7,330 nucleotides of DNA from assembly GCA_016203825.1 (NCBI GenBank), contig JACQMA010000215.1:1-7330 (forward strand), read 5' to 3'. This stretch comes from Deltaproteobacteria bacterium. GTDB lineage: Bacteria; UBA10199; 2-02-FULL-44-16. A program made the translations under genes and the position numbers. Each line of letters begins with the position of its first letter. The stretch's first letter is position 1. Below are positions 1 to 6,814 of the stretch, one piece after another. A model generated the notes under the pieces. The model saw only the letters and a program-made list of their open reading frames with translations. It was not told the origin of the DNA and made no database searches.

Positions 1-2352
1 GACATCCGTGACGGCCTGAAGCCCGCCCACCGAAGAATTTTGTACGCGATGTACCAGGAAGGTCTGCTCTCGACCAAGCGCTTCTCGAAGTGCGCCGGCG
101 TGGTCGGTGAAGTCCTCAAAAAATATCATCCCCACGGCGATGCTGCGGTCTACGACACCCTTGTGCGCATGGCGCAAGACTGGAACATGCGGTATCCGCT
201 CATTGATGGACAAGGGAATTTTGGCAGCGTGGACGGGGATAGTGCCGCAGCTTACCGGTACACCGAGGCGCGACTTCGGGCGATTGCGGAAGAACTCCTC
301 GCTGATATCGAAAAAGAAACAGTCGACTTTGTCCCCAACTTTGACGGCACCACCGTCGAGCCCGTTGTCCTGCCGGCGAAAATTCCGAACCTGCTTATCA
401 ACGGTTCCGATGGCATCGCGGTGGGGATGGCGACGAAGATTCCGCCGCACAACTTGAGCGAAATCATCGATGGCTGTCTCGCGTTGATTGCGAAACCTGA
501 TCTGACGATCAAAGAGCTGATGAAGTTGATTCCTGGTCCTGATTTTCCGACGGCCGGATTTATTCACGGCCGTGATGGCATCCGAAAGGCGTATGAGACC
601 GGCAGGGGGATGCTCACGCTGCGGGCGCGTGCGGCCATCGAGCCGATGGCTAAGGGTGATAAAGAATGCATCGTCATCACCGAGATTCCGTATCAGGTCA
701 ATAAGGCAAGGCTTATCGAGCGCATTGCGGAGCTCGTTCAGGAAGGAAAGATTGAAGGCGTTGCCGATATTCGTGACGAATCTGATCGTGACGGGATGCG
801 CGCGGTGGTTGAGCTCAAACGAGGAACCATTGCTGGCGTTGTGTTGAATCAGCTCTATGCCCACACCGCCATGGAGTCGAGCTTCGGCGTCATCCTGCTT
901 GCGATCGTCGGTGGTCAGCCGCGCGTCTTGAATCTTCGCGAAATTCTGCAGCACTTTGTCGATCACCGCAAAGAGGTGGTCACACGCCGAACGGCATATG
1001 ATCTTCGCAAGGCCGAAGAGCGTGCCCATGTCTTGGCGGGCTTGAAGATTGCCGTCGAGAATATCGACGCGATCGTGACGCTCATCAAGAAATCGAAGGA
1101 GCCGGAAACCGCGCGTCAGAACTTGATGAAGATGTATGACCTGACCCTCATTCAGGCCCAGGCGATTCTTGATCTTCGCCTGCAACGACTGACCGGTCTT
1201 GAGCGCGAGAAAATTATTGCGGAGTACGACGAAGCTCAAAAACTCATCAAAGAGCTTAAGGCCATTTTGTCCGATGAGCGTAAAATTATGAAGATCATCT
1301 CGGATGAACTCAGCGAACTGAAGAAAAAATATGGCGACGAGCGACGGACGGTCATCGAAGACGCCGCCAAGGAGCTCTCGGTTGAAGATTTGATTCAAGA
1401 AGAAGAAATGGTGGTGACGGTTTCGCACCGCGGCTACATCAAGCGCAATCCCATTTCGATCTATCGATCACAGCGACGCGGCGGCAAGGGCAAGACCGGG
1501 ATGTCCACGCGCGAAGAGGATTTTGTCGAAGAACTTTTCATTGCCTCGACGCACAACTACGTCCTGGTTTTCTCGACGTGGGGGAAGGTCTATTGGTTGA
1601 GAGTCCATCAGATTCCGCAGGTGGGGCGTGTCGCCAAGGGGCAGTCCATCACGAACCTTATCAATATGCCGGCGACCGAACAGGTGGCGGCCATCCTCCC
1701 CGTGAAGGCGTTTGAAGAGGGGAAGGGCATCGTGATGGCGACGCGGAATGGTACGATCAAGAAAACGGACCTCATGGCGTTTTCGAATCCGCGCGCGGGC
1801 GGAATTATTGCGCTGGGGATTGATCAGGATGATGCGCTCATTGCGTGTCACCTGACGAGTGGTTCGGACGAATTATTTCTCGCAACGCGTGATGGGCAGA
1901 CGATTCGCTTCCCCGAGAGCGATGTCCGCTCGATGGGCCGAACGGCGTATGGCGTGCGCGGCATTTCGCTGCGCAAGGGCGACGCCGTTATCGGCATGGA
2001 AGTTCTTTCGTCGAAGGCATCGATCCTGACCGTGACCGAAAAGGGATACGGAAAGCGCAGCGAGCGCGATGACTATCGACTCCAATCACGTGGTGGAACT
2101 GGGGTCATTGGCATCAAGGTCACCGACAAGAATGGTCCGGTGGTGGGGGTGTCCCAGGTGACCGATACCGACGACATCATGATCGTCACCGACGGCGGCA
2201 AGGTCATCCGCTGCACATGCAAAGAAATTTCGACGATTGGGCGTGCAACCCAAGGGGTCCGATTGATCAGTGTTGATGGTGCCGAAAAAGTTGTCTCGGT
2301 CGCGAAACTCGCGGAACAAGAAGAAGAGGGAGCTCTCGCAGGAGTAGAGTAA
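1..2352 (+). CDS. gyrA: DNA gyrase subunit A (5'-truncated by window edge)
   Basis: This is the breakage-reunion subunit of DNA gyrase, which with GyrB introduces negative supercoils using ATP. The reading frame is open from base 1 and enters at DIRDGLKPAHRR, which aligns to about residue 36 of E. coli GyrA, so roughly 35 N-terminal residues lie outside the window; 783 residues remain. The winged-helix/QRDR segment KYHPHGDAAVYDT is at 121-159. The catalytic tyrosine, in AAYRYTEARL, is encoded at 259-261 and aligns to E. coli Tyr122. The GyrA box QRRGGKG at 1471-1491 starts the C-terminal DNA-wrapping beta-pinwheel and separates GyrA from ParC. The tail is short and acidic (EQEEEGALAGVE). The residue aligned with E. 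coli Ser83 is Ala (142-144), while Asp87 is kept (154-156). The gene ends in TAA and is followed by a terminator-like structure. The family assignment is very secure. Confidence 0.97.
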   Translation, partial: DIRDGLKPAHRRILYAMYQEGLLSTKRFSKCAGVVGEVLKKYHPHGDAAVYDTLVRMAQDWNMRYPLIDGQGNFGSVDGDSAAAYRYTEARLRAIAEELLADIEKETVDFVPNFDGTTVEPVVLPAKIPNLLINGSDGIAVGMATKIPPHNLSEIIDGCLALIAKPDLTIKELMKLIPGPDFPTAGFIHGRDGIRKAYETGRGMLTLRARAAIEPMAKGDKECIVITEIPYQVNKARLIERIAELVQEGKIEGVADIRDESDRDGMRAVVELKRGTIAGVVLNQLYAHTAMESSFGVILLAIVGGQPRVLNLREILQHFVDHRKEVVTRRTAYDLRKAEERAHVLAGLKIAVENIDAIVTLIKKSKEPETARQNLMKMYDLTLIQAQAILDLRLQRLTGLEREKIIAEYDEAQKLIKELKAILSDERKIMKIISDELSELKKKYGDERRTVIEDAAKELSVEDLIQEEEMVVTVSHRGYIKRNPISIYRSQRRGGKGKTGMSTREEDFVEELFIASTHNYVLVFSTWGKVYWLRVHQIPQVGRVAKGQSITNLINMPATEQVAAILPVKAFEEGKGIVMATRNGTIKKTDLMAFSNPRAGGIIALGIDQDDALIACHLTSGSDELFLATRDGQTIRFPESDVRSMGRTAYGVRGISLRKGDAVIGMEVLSSKASILTVTEKGYGKRSERDDYRLQSRGGTGVIGIKVTDKNGPVVGVSQVTDTDDIMIVTDGGKVIRCTCKEISTIGRATQGVRLISVDGAEKVVSVAKLAEQEEEGALAGVE

Positions 2353-2364
2353 TTCGTTTACAAA

Positions 2365-2407
2365 GGGGGGGGCATCCACTACGGTCCCCCGCCAATGATT
2401 TTTTTTT
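2365..2407 (+). terminator. Terminator-like G/C stem and T-run after gyrA
   Basis: An eight-G run (2365-2372) can pair with the CCCCCGCC stretch (2386-2393) to give a stem of two plus five G-C pairs around one G-G mismatch, with a 13-base loop. Nine T residues follow at 2399-2407, after a 5-base gap. This resembles an intrinsic terminator for gyrA, but the loop is large and the T-run is offset from the stem. The T-run runs straight into the ndk ribosome-binding site, so leaky read-through or an attenuator-like role for ndk is possible. No convincing separate ndk promoter is visible in the 69-base gap. Confidence 0.5.
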
Positions 2408-2421
2408 GAAAGGAGCATGAC

Positions 2422-2859
2422 ATGGCAGCAGCCGAACGAACACTGGCGATGATCAAGCCTGATGGCATTGAAAAAGGGGTCATCGGCGACATCATTAAGC
2501 GCATTGAAGATGCAAGTCTCAAGATCGTCGGGATCAAGATGCATCATTTGAAGAAGAGCCAAGTGGAAGGATTTTACGCCGTCCACAAGGGAAAACCCTT
2601 TTTCAATGCGTTGTGTGCATTTATGTCGTCGGGGCCCTCGATCGCGATGGTCTTGGAAGGCGACGGCGCGATTGCGAACTGGCGCGAAGTGATGGGAGCA
2701 ACGGATCCGGATAAGGCAGCGCCGGGGACGGTCCGATCTGATTTTGGAACGAACGTCGAGCGCAACGCGGTGCACGGATCGGATTCACCTGAAACGGCGA
2801 AGTTCGAACTGTCCTACTTTTTTGATGACAACGAAATCGTCACATACGAGTGGGTCTAG
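2422..2859 (+). CDS. ndk: Nucleoside diphosphate kinase
   Basis: Nucleoside diphosphate kinase transfers the gamma phosphate of ATP to other (d)NDPs through a phosphohistidine, keeping cytoplasmic NTP pools balanced. The 145-residue product has the usual bacterial length. It begins with the typical strand AERTLAMIKPDGIEKG, and its active-site signature NAVHGSDS places the phosphorylated histidine at residue 118. The Kpn-loop region (MGATDPDKAAPGTVRSDFG, about residues 91-109) and the family's C-terminal tyrosine/tryptophan (TYEWV) are present. The start is well supported: AAAGGAG at 2409-2415 lies 6 bases before ATG. The last 35 bases overlap the likely archease start, suggesting translational coupling. 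The call is secure. Confidence 0.97.
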   Translation: MAAAERTLAMIKPDGIEKGVIGDIIKRIEDASLKIVGIKMHHLKKSQVEGFYAVHKGKPFFNALCAFMSSGPSIAMVLEGDGAIANWREVMGATDPDKAAPGTVRSDFGTNVERNAVHGSDSPETAKFELSYFFDDNEIVTYEWV

Positions 2860-3274
2860 ATTTTACGATATTCTTGACCACGAGGCGGACATTGGGATCC
2901 GCGTGACGGGAGAGGGCCTTGCGGCCCTCTTTCTGCATGCGGCGGAGGCGATGTTTGACCTGATGGTTCGCTGGAAGCATCCCTACACATCATCGATCAC
3001 CGTTCCGATTCAGGTGACGGGCAACAATCGCGAAGAACTCTTCGTCAACTGGCTCTCGGAACTCCTCTTTATCTACGAACACCGGCGTCTTGTCTTGAAT
3101 CACTTTTGGATCGACGAGATCGATGATCGCCATGTGAGTGGGGGTGCGAAGGGGATGAAATTCGACGATGCCCGCCACGAACCCGAAATCACGATCAAGG
3201 GAATCACGTATCATCAGTTGAAAATTGAAAAACAGAATGACATCTATTCCGCGCAGGTGATTTTTGATTTATAA
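2825..3274 (+). CDS. Archease, RtcB RNA-ligase activating protein
   Basis: Archease is a small metal-binding protein that promotes guanylylation and multiple turnover of the RNA ligase RtcB. The 149-residue product matches the family along its length: FYDILDHEADIGI near the N-terminus (Asp18, Asp22), a central helix NREELFVNWLSELLFIYE, then IKGITYHQLKIE, and a C-terminal VIFDL with the conserved near-terminal aspartate (Asp148). The start is uncertain. The only in-frame ATG near the homology is at 2825, inside ndk, with no good Shine-Dalgarno; it adds about 12 residues before the conserved core. No ATG, GTG or TTG occurs in frame between it and the DHxAD motif, so translation probably depends on coupling to ndk. 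The partner gene rtcB lies about 2 kb downstream on the same strand, which supports the identification. Confidence 0.88.
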   Translation: MTTKSSHTSGSRFYDILDHEADIGIRVTGEGLAALFLHAAEAMFDLMVRWKHPYTSSITVPIQVTGNNREELFVNWLSELLFIYEHRRLVLNHFWIDEIDDRHVSGGAKGMKFDDARHEPEITIKGITYHQLKIEKQNDIYSAQVIFDL

Positions 3275-3288
3275 AGGTGTTCCTCAAT

Positions 3289-3444
3289 TCATTTTTCGTT
3301 CTTACTCGCCAATCCTTTTGCGTCTTTTTCTTTCAGCTGGAATTTTGGAGTCGCGGATTTCACACGTTTCACCACATGCTTGATGGGTTCTGCGACGGGA
3401 ATATTCTCTGGCAATGTGCCGCCAACCTTTTCCACCCCGATCAT
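3289..3444 (-). CDS. Possible small lysine-rich protein, unknown function
   Basis: A 51-residue minus-strand frame starts MIGVEKVGG and ends KDAKGLASKNEK, with TGA at 3289-3291. I do not recognise it. In its favour, the composition is protein-like (many Lys, Val and Ala, few Cys or Trp), codons resemble those of neighbouring genes, and it fills a gap without other genes. The opposite strand has the skewed composition of an antisense frame. Against it, the ATG has no Shine-Dalgarno, and the frame stays open upstream with protein-like residues (SKYHFAGAGK), so the true start may be elsewhere or not exist. It would converge on archease with only 14 bases between stop codons. The basic, probably flexible C-terminus suggests a small nucleic-acid-associated or ribosome-associated protein, but that is a guess. 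Confidence 0.33.
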   Translation of the reverse strand: MIGVEKVGGTLPENIPVAEPIKHVVKRVKSATPKFQLKEKDAKGLASKNEK

Positions 3445-3462
3445 TTTGCCGGCGCCGGCAAA
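3445..3462. repeat. Perfect 18-base palindrome
   Basis: TTTGCCGGCGCCGGCAAA is fully self-complementary with no spacer and sits next to the ATG of the possible minus-strand small ORF. The GCCGGCGCCGGC core contains two overlapping GCCGGC units. It lacks a loop and a T-run, so it does not resemble an intrinsic terminator. It could be a dimeric protein binding site or simply the coding sequence of the repeated Ala-Gly pair on the minus strand. Confidence 0.5.
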
Positions 3463-3579
3463 GTGATATTTCGAATCATTTCCTGATTGATTACAGGATG
3501 TTATTGCAAAAAAGTGTCCGACTCCTAACTGGGGGGCAGAAGGATAATTCAGAAGCTGATCAAAGGGTGAAAGCGTGCT

Positions 3580-5358
3580 ATGGGGATGCTCGTGAACAAT
3601 TTTCACCGCCGCGGTGGGCTTGTTGTGATCCTGACCATCAGCGGCATTACTTGGGGGAGTGGGACTATGGGACAAACACGAGGAAACACCGAACAAACCG
3701 CGCAGCGGGTGATTGACGAGTATGTGGCGAAATACAAGCCGCTCGATCGCGAGGTGCGCGAGGCGTGGTTTCGGTATGCGACGACCGGTGATAAAAAGGC
3801 ATCCAAGCGACAAGGTGAGATTGAACTTGCGATGCGGACCCTCGACTCGGACCCGAACCGTTTTGCGGTCCTCAAAAAACTCCACGCCGATTGCAACAGT
3901 ATCAAAGATGCCACCGTTCGACGACAAGTGGAATTGCTCTACCTTTCGCATTTGGGCAATCAGGTGACGCCAGAGAAACTGGCGAGGCTCACCGACACCG
4001 AACGAAAGGTCGAAGAGGGTTTTAATGACTACCGCGCGGAGGTGGACGGCAAACGTCTGTCGCCGGTCGAGGTCGATCACATCCTGCGTGACAGTCAAGA
4101 CTCGAAAGAACTCGAAAAGGTTTGGAAGGCTCATGCGTCGGTGGGCAAGGTGTTGGAAAAAGATTTTCGCGAGATGGTGACGACTCGCAACGATATCGCC
4201 CGCGATCTTGGGTTTCACAATTACATCGAGCTCATGGCGGTGACGAATGAGATTGATCTCGCGTGGCTTCGTCGTTTCTATAAAGATTTGACTCACATTA
4301 CGGACAAACCGTTTCGTGAACTCAAAGAACAATTCATCGACCCCCAGCTTGCAGCCCACTATGGCATCGCCGTGGCGGCGCTCCAGCCGTGGCACTATCA
4401 GAATCCGTTTTTCCAGGAAGCACCACTCGCCATTTTTGAACAAGCCGATCTCGATGCCCTCTACGCCAAGATCGATGCAAACGAAGCGATCGAGTTGACC
4501 GTTTCTTTTTATAAGAGTTTTGGCATCGACATCGCGCCGATCGTCAAACGTTCGAGCCTCTTCCCTGCCGAGGGCAAAGACCCGCATGCATCGGCGTGGT
4601 ATTTGAATCGTGACCATCCCCACTCATCGGTCCTCGTCATGAATCTTCCGAATCCACCGGAAGCGGTGAAGGCCAATGACGTGGCGACGCTCGTACATGA
4701 GCTGTCGCACGATATCCATTTTGAGGCGACGCTCGCGAATCAGCGACTTCCGTATCTTTTGAAATCGGTTGGTATGCTGACGGAAGCCGTGGCGATGCTC
4801 TTTGAAAATCAGGCCCAAACGAGGGATTGGTTTGTGCGCCTCGGTGTCAAACCCGACAAGGCCCAGCATATCGCGGAAGCCGTGGAGCTCATTGATTATG
4901 TCGATCAACTCGTCTTTGCGCGCTGGACTGCGACGATGTTTTGTTTTGAGGATCGCTTCTATGCCGACCCCAACCAGGACATCGGCGATCTCTGGTGGTC
5001 GTGTCGTGAAAAGTTTCAGTTCGTGAAGCGGCCACGCGATTGGAAAAATCCCGATGCCCTGGCGAAGGCCCACATCCCGACGGTTTCGCCACTTTACTAT
5101 TCGCACTATGCCATCGGGCGGATTGTGAATGCGCAGTTTGTGAAACTGCTTGCCGAAAAAATTGGGGTGCATCCTCGCGGGGCAAGTTATTTTGGCCACA
5201 AGGAATTAGGCGCGTGGCTTATGTCGGATTTTCTGGCGACGGGAGATTTGGAGCGCTGGAACGAGTTTATCCAACGAACGACGGGGAAACCGTTATCGAT
5301 GGACGCGTGGGAGAAGTTTTATTTGGATGCAGGCCTCGAAAAACGACTCTTTCAATAG
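3580..5358 (+). CDS. Zinc metallopeptidase, M2 (ACE-like) family, probably exported
   Basis: The 592-residue product is a gluzincin peptidase that most resembles bacterial M2 peptidyl-dipeptidases. The zinc site is His373-Glu374-Leu-Ser-His377, with the likely third ligand Glu402, 25 residues after the second histidine, close to the ACE spacing. The helix around 'KELEKVWKAHASVG' followed by 'RNDIARDLGFHNY' matches the M2 pattern, and AHIPTVSP (His498) recalls the ACE HIP..xP substrate-binding motif. The YYSHYAIG stretch (506-513) also recalls M3 oligopeptidases, so M3 is the alternative. From ATG 3580 the N-terminus has basic residues (HRR) and then a hydrophobic run GGLVVILTISGITWG, a likely signal peptide. 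An internal ATG at 3667, with GGGGGAG at 3653-3659, would give a 563-residue cytoplasmic form. rtcB follows after 3 bases, so the two are probably cotranscribed. Confidence 0.88.
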   Translation: MGMLVNNFHRRGGLVVILTISGITWGSGTMGQTRGNTEQTAQRVIDEYVAKYKPLDREVREAWFRYATTGDKKASKRQGEIELAMRTLDSDPNRFAVLKKLHADCNSIKDATVRRQVELLYLSHLGNQVTPEKLARLTDTERKVEEGFNDYRAEVDGKRLSPVEVDHILRDSQDSKELEKVWKAHASVGKVLEKDFREMVTTRNDIARDLGFHNYIELMAVTNEIDLAWLRRFYKDLTHITDKPFRELKEQFIDPQLAAHYGIAVAALQPWHYQNPFFQEAPLAIFEQADLDALYAKIDANEAIELTVSFYKSFGIDIAPIVKRSSLFPAEGKDPHASAWYLNRDHPHSSVLVMNLPNPPEAVKANDVATLVHELSHDIHFEATLANQRLPYLLKSVGMLTEAVAMLFENQAQTRDWFVRLGVKPDKAQHIAEAVELIDYVDQLVFARWTATMFCFEDRFYADPNQDIGDLWWSCREKFQFVKRPRDWKNPDALAKAHIPTVSPLYYSHYAIGRIVNAQFVKLLAEKIGVHPRGASYFGHKELGAWLMSDFLATGDLERWNEFIQRTTGKPLSMDAWEKFYLDAGLEKRLFQ

Positions 5359-5361
5359 GCC

Positions 5362-6759
5362 ATGAATCTTGAGCGGATCACCGATACCTGTTGGCGACTC
5401 CCCCAAGAGGGAAAGATGCGCGTGGACGGCATCATCTATTCCTCGCGCGAACTCCTCAAAGACATCCAAAGTGACGAATCGCTCAAACAAGTGGCGAATG
5501 TCGCGTGTCTTCCCGGGATCGTGAAGGCATCGCTTGCGATGCCGGATATCCACTGGGGCTACGGGTTTCCCATTGGTGGCGTGGCGGCATTTGATCCCGA
5601 CGACGGCGTCGTGTCACCCGGTGGTGTCGGCTACGATATCAATTGTGGCGTGCGGTTGCTGCGCACGGAACTCGAGTGGGAATCGATCAAGGACAAGATG
5701 AAGGGACTCATCGACCAACTCTTTCGTGATGTCCCAACGGGGGTGGGATCGCATCGGCGTGATCTGCGCTTGAACAAAAAAGAACTCGCCGACGTCGCTC
5801 GAAAAGGGGCGCGGTGGGCGGTGGAACGAAACGAGGGAGACGGGGACGACCTCGATCACATCGAAGAGCACGGCTGTATTGCCGGTGCCGATCCCGAAGT
5901 CATTTCCGATCGCGCCTATGATCGCGGGAGTGATCAGGTGGGGACCTTGGGGAGCGGGAATCACTTTGCCGAAGTCCAAGTCGTCGACGAGATTTTTGAC
6001 GAGGCGATCGCGAATGGTTTTGGACTTTTCAAAGGACAGATTACGGTGAGTATTCACTGCGGCTCGCGCGGGTTTGGGCATCAAGTCTGTCAGGATTCGA
6101 TCGATGTCATGCTCAAAGCTGCGCGAAAATACGGGATTGAACTTCCTGATCCACAACTGTGTTGCGCGCCGATTTCGTCGCCGGAAGCGAAACGGTACTT
6201 GGCGGCGATGGCGGGGGCGGCGAATTTTGCGTTTGCGAATCGTCAAGTCATCACGCATGGGGTACGCGAGGCCTTCGGCCATCACTTGCACATGACGCCA
6301 CGCGATTTGGGGATCAAGGTGGTGTACGATGTCTGTCACAACATTGCGAAGTTTGAAGAGCATTGTGTGGGTGGCGTGTCGCGGCGTGTGCTCGTCCATC
6401 GTAAAGGGGCGACGCGCGCGTTTCCGGGGCAACCGGTTTTGATCCCCGGTGACATGGGGCGCTACTCGTTTGTGCTCGTCGGAACGCAGAAGGCGCTCGA
6501 TGAAACGTTCGGTTCAACGTGTCACGGTGCGGGGCGTTTGATGAGTCGGCACAAGGCGAAGCGGGCGTGTGCGGGACGCGACATCGTGAAGGAACTGGCC
6601 GATCAGGGGATTATTGTTCGTGGTGCCTCGCACGCGACGGTGGTCGAAGAGGCACCGTTTGCGTACAAAGATGTCGCGAGCGTTGTTGATGTTGTTCAGC
6701 GGGCTGGCATTTCCAAAATCGTCGCCCGCCTCCGACCGGTGGGAGTGATTAAGGGGTAA
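5362..6759 (+). CDS. rtcB: RNA-splicing ligase RtcB
   Basis: RtcB is a GTP- and Mn2+-dependent ligase that joins RNA 2',3'-cyclic-phosphate or 3'-phosphate ends to 5'-OH ends, acting in tRNA splicing or RNA repair. The 465-residue product is full length for a bacterial/archaeal RtcB. By family alignment, metal ligands are visible at Asp92 and Cys95 (GVGYDINCGVRLL), His201 (GSGNHFAEVQ), His232 (SIHCGSRGFGH) and His326 (YDVCHNIAK). The histidine that carries GMP is His388 in STCHGAGR. All expected catalytic residues are intact. The start ATG lies 3 bases after the peptidase stop with no clear Shine-Dalgarno, so translation is likely coupled to the upstream gene. The archease gene upstream at 2825-3274 is its expected activator. 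No rtcA or rtcR is present in the window. Confidence 0.97.
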   Translation: MNLERITDTCWRLPQEGKMRVDGIIYSSRELLKDIQSDESLKQVANVACLPGIVKASLAMPDIHWGYGFPIGGVAAFDPDDGVVSPGGVGYDINCGVRLLRTELEWESIKDKMKGLIDQLFRDVPTGVGSHRRDLRLNKKELADVARKGARWAVERNEGDGDDLDHIEEHGCIAGADPEVISDRAYDRGSDQVGTLGSGNHFAEVQVVDEIFDEAIANGFGLFKGQITVSIHCGSRGFGHQVCQDSIDVMLKAARKYGIELPDPQLCCAPISSPEAKRYLAAMAGAANFAFANRQVITHGVREAFGHHLHMTPRDLGIKVVYDVCHNIAKFEEHCVGGVSRRVLVHRKGATRAFPGQPVLIPGDMGRYSFVLVGTQKALDETFGSTCHGAGRLMSRHKAKRACAGRDIVKELADQGIIVRGASHATVVEEAPFAYKDVASVVDVVQRAGISKIVARLRPVGVIKG

Positions 6760-6765
6760 GGGCAA

Positions 6766-6795
6766 TTGACACCCTTTGAATGGAGAGGTTAAAAC
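6766..6795 (+). promoter_or_regulatory. Candidate hicAB promoter
   Basis: A perfect -35 hexamer TTGACA lies at 6766-6771, just after the rtcB stop. The -10 is weak: TTAAAA at 17-base spacing (6789-6794) or TAAAAC at 18-base spacing (6790-6795). Transcription would start around 6801-6803, at most about 10 bases before the hicA ATG, so such a message would have a very short leader. It would give the toxin-antitoxin pair expression independent of rtcB. The site is predicted by eye only. Confidence 0.45.
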
Positions 6796-6796
6796 A

Positions 6797-6814
6797 ATGC
6801 TGGAGAACAAATGA
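6797..6814 (+). CDS. Possible five-codon leader ORF overlapping hicA start
   Basis: ATG CTG GAG AAC AAA TGA encodes MLENK. It has a credible ribosome-binding site, GGAGAGG at 6782-6788, 8 bases upstream, which is better than that of many real genes. Its TGA overlaps the hicA ATG as ATGA, and the hicA GGAG (6802-6805) lies within it. A ribosome finishing this peptide would be placed on the hicA start, or would occlude its Shine-Dalgarno. It would be translated from messages reading through from rtcB; a message started at the 6766 promoter would lack most of it. It may be chance. Confidence 0.3.
   Translation: MLENK

Larger units (their letters stand above)
3275..3579. other. Gap between archease and peptidase genes
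   Basis: About 300 bases without a credible plus-strand gene. The one plus-strand frame open here (3277-3486) encodes a Phe/Trp/Cys/His-rich peptide, as expected for the antisense of a lysine-rich coding sequence. The region holds a candidate minus-strand small ORF (3289-3444), an 18-base perfect palindrome (3445-3462) and a weak inverted repeat TCCTG...CAGGA (3481-3498). No consensus promoter for the downstream peptidase could be picked out with confidence. AGGGTGA (3564-3570), upstream of the ATG at 3580, is a possible ribosome-binding site. Confidence 0.6.

Noticed and set aside
1..2352. ParC (topoisomerase IV subunit A) instead of GyrA
   Set aside because: A full QRRGGKG GyrA box at 1471-1491 and a complete pinwheel domain favour GyrA.
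2086..2775. 229-codon minus-strand frame across the gyrA-ndk junction
   Set aside because: It is antisense to two secure genes and their intergenic terminator and resembles no protein family.
2744..2824. Upstream TTG start extending archease to 176 residues
   Set aside because: The added residues are the out-of-frame reading of ndk and show no archease similarity; the family begins near FYDILDH.
3277..3486. Plus-strand 69-codon frame after archease
   Set aside because: It is rich in Phe, Trp, Cys and His with no family resemblance, typical of the antisense of lysine-rich coding sequence, and has no ribosome-binding site beyond the archease stop.
3481..3498. Inverted repeat TCCTG...CAGGA as an operator
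   Set aside because: Only five pairs in each arm with an 8-base spacer; expected by chance in a gap of this size.
3292..4623. Long minus-strand open frame of 444 codons
   Set aside because: Most of it is the antisense of the peptidase gene, which has clear catalytic motifs. Only the last about 51-75 codons, outside the peptidase, are considered as a possible gene.
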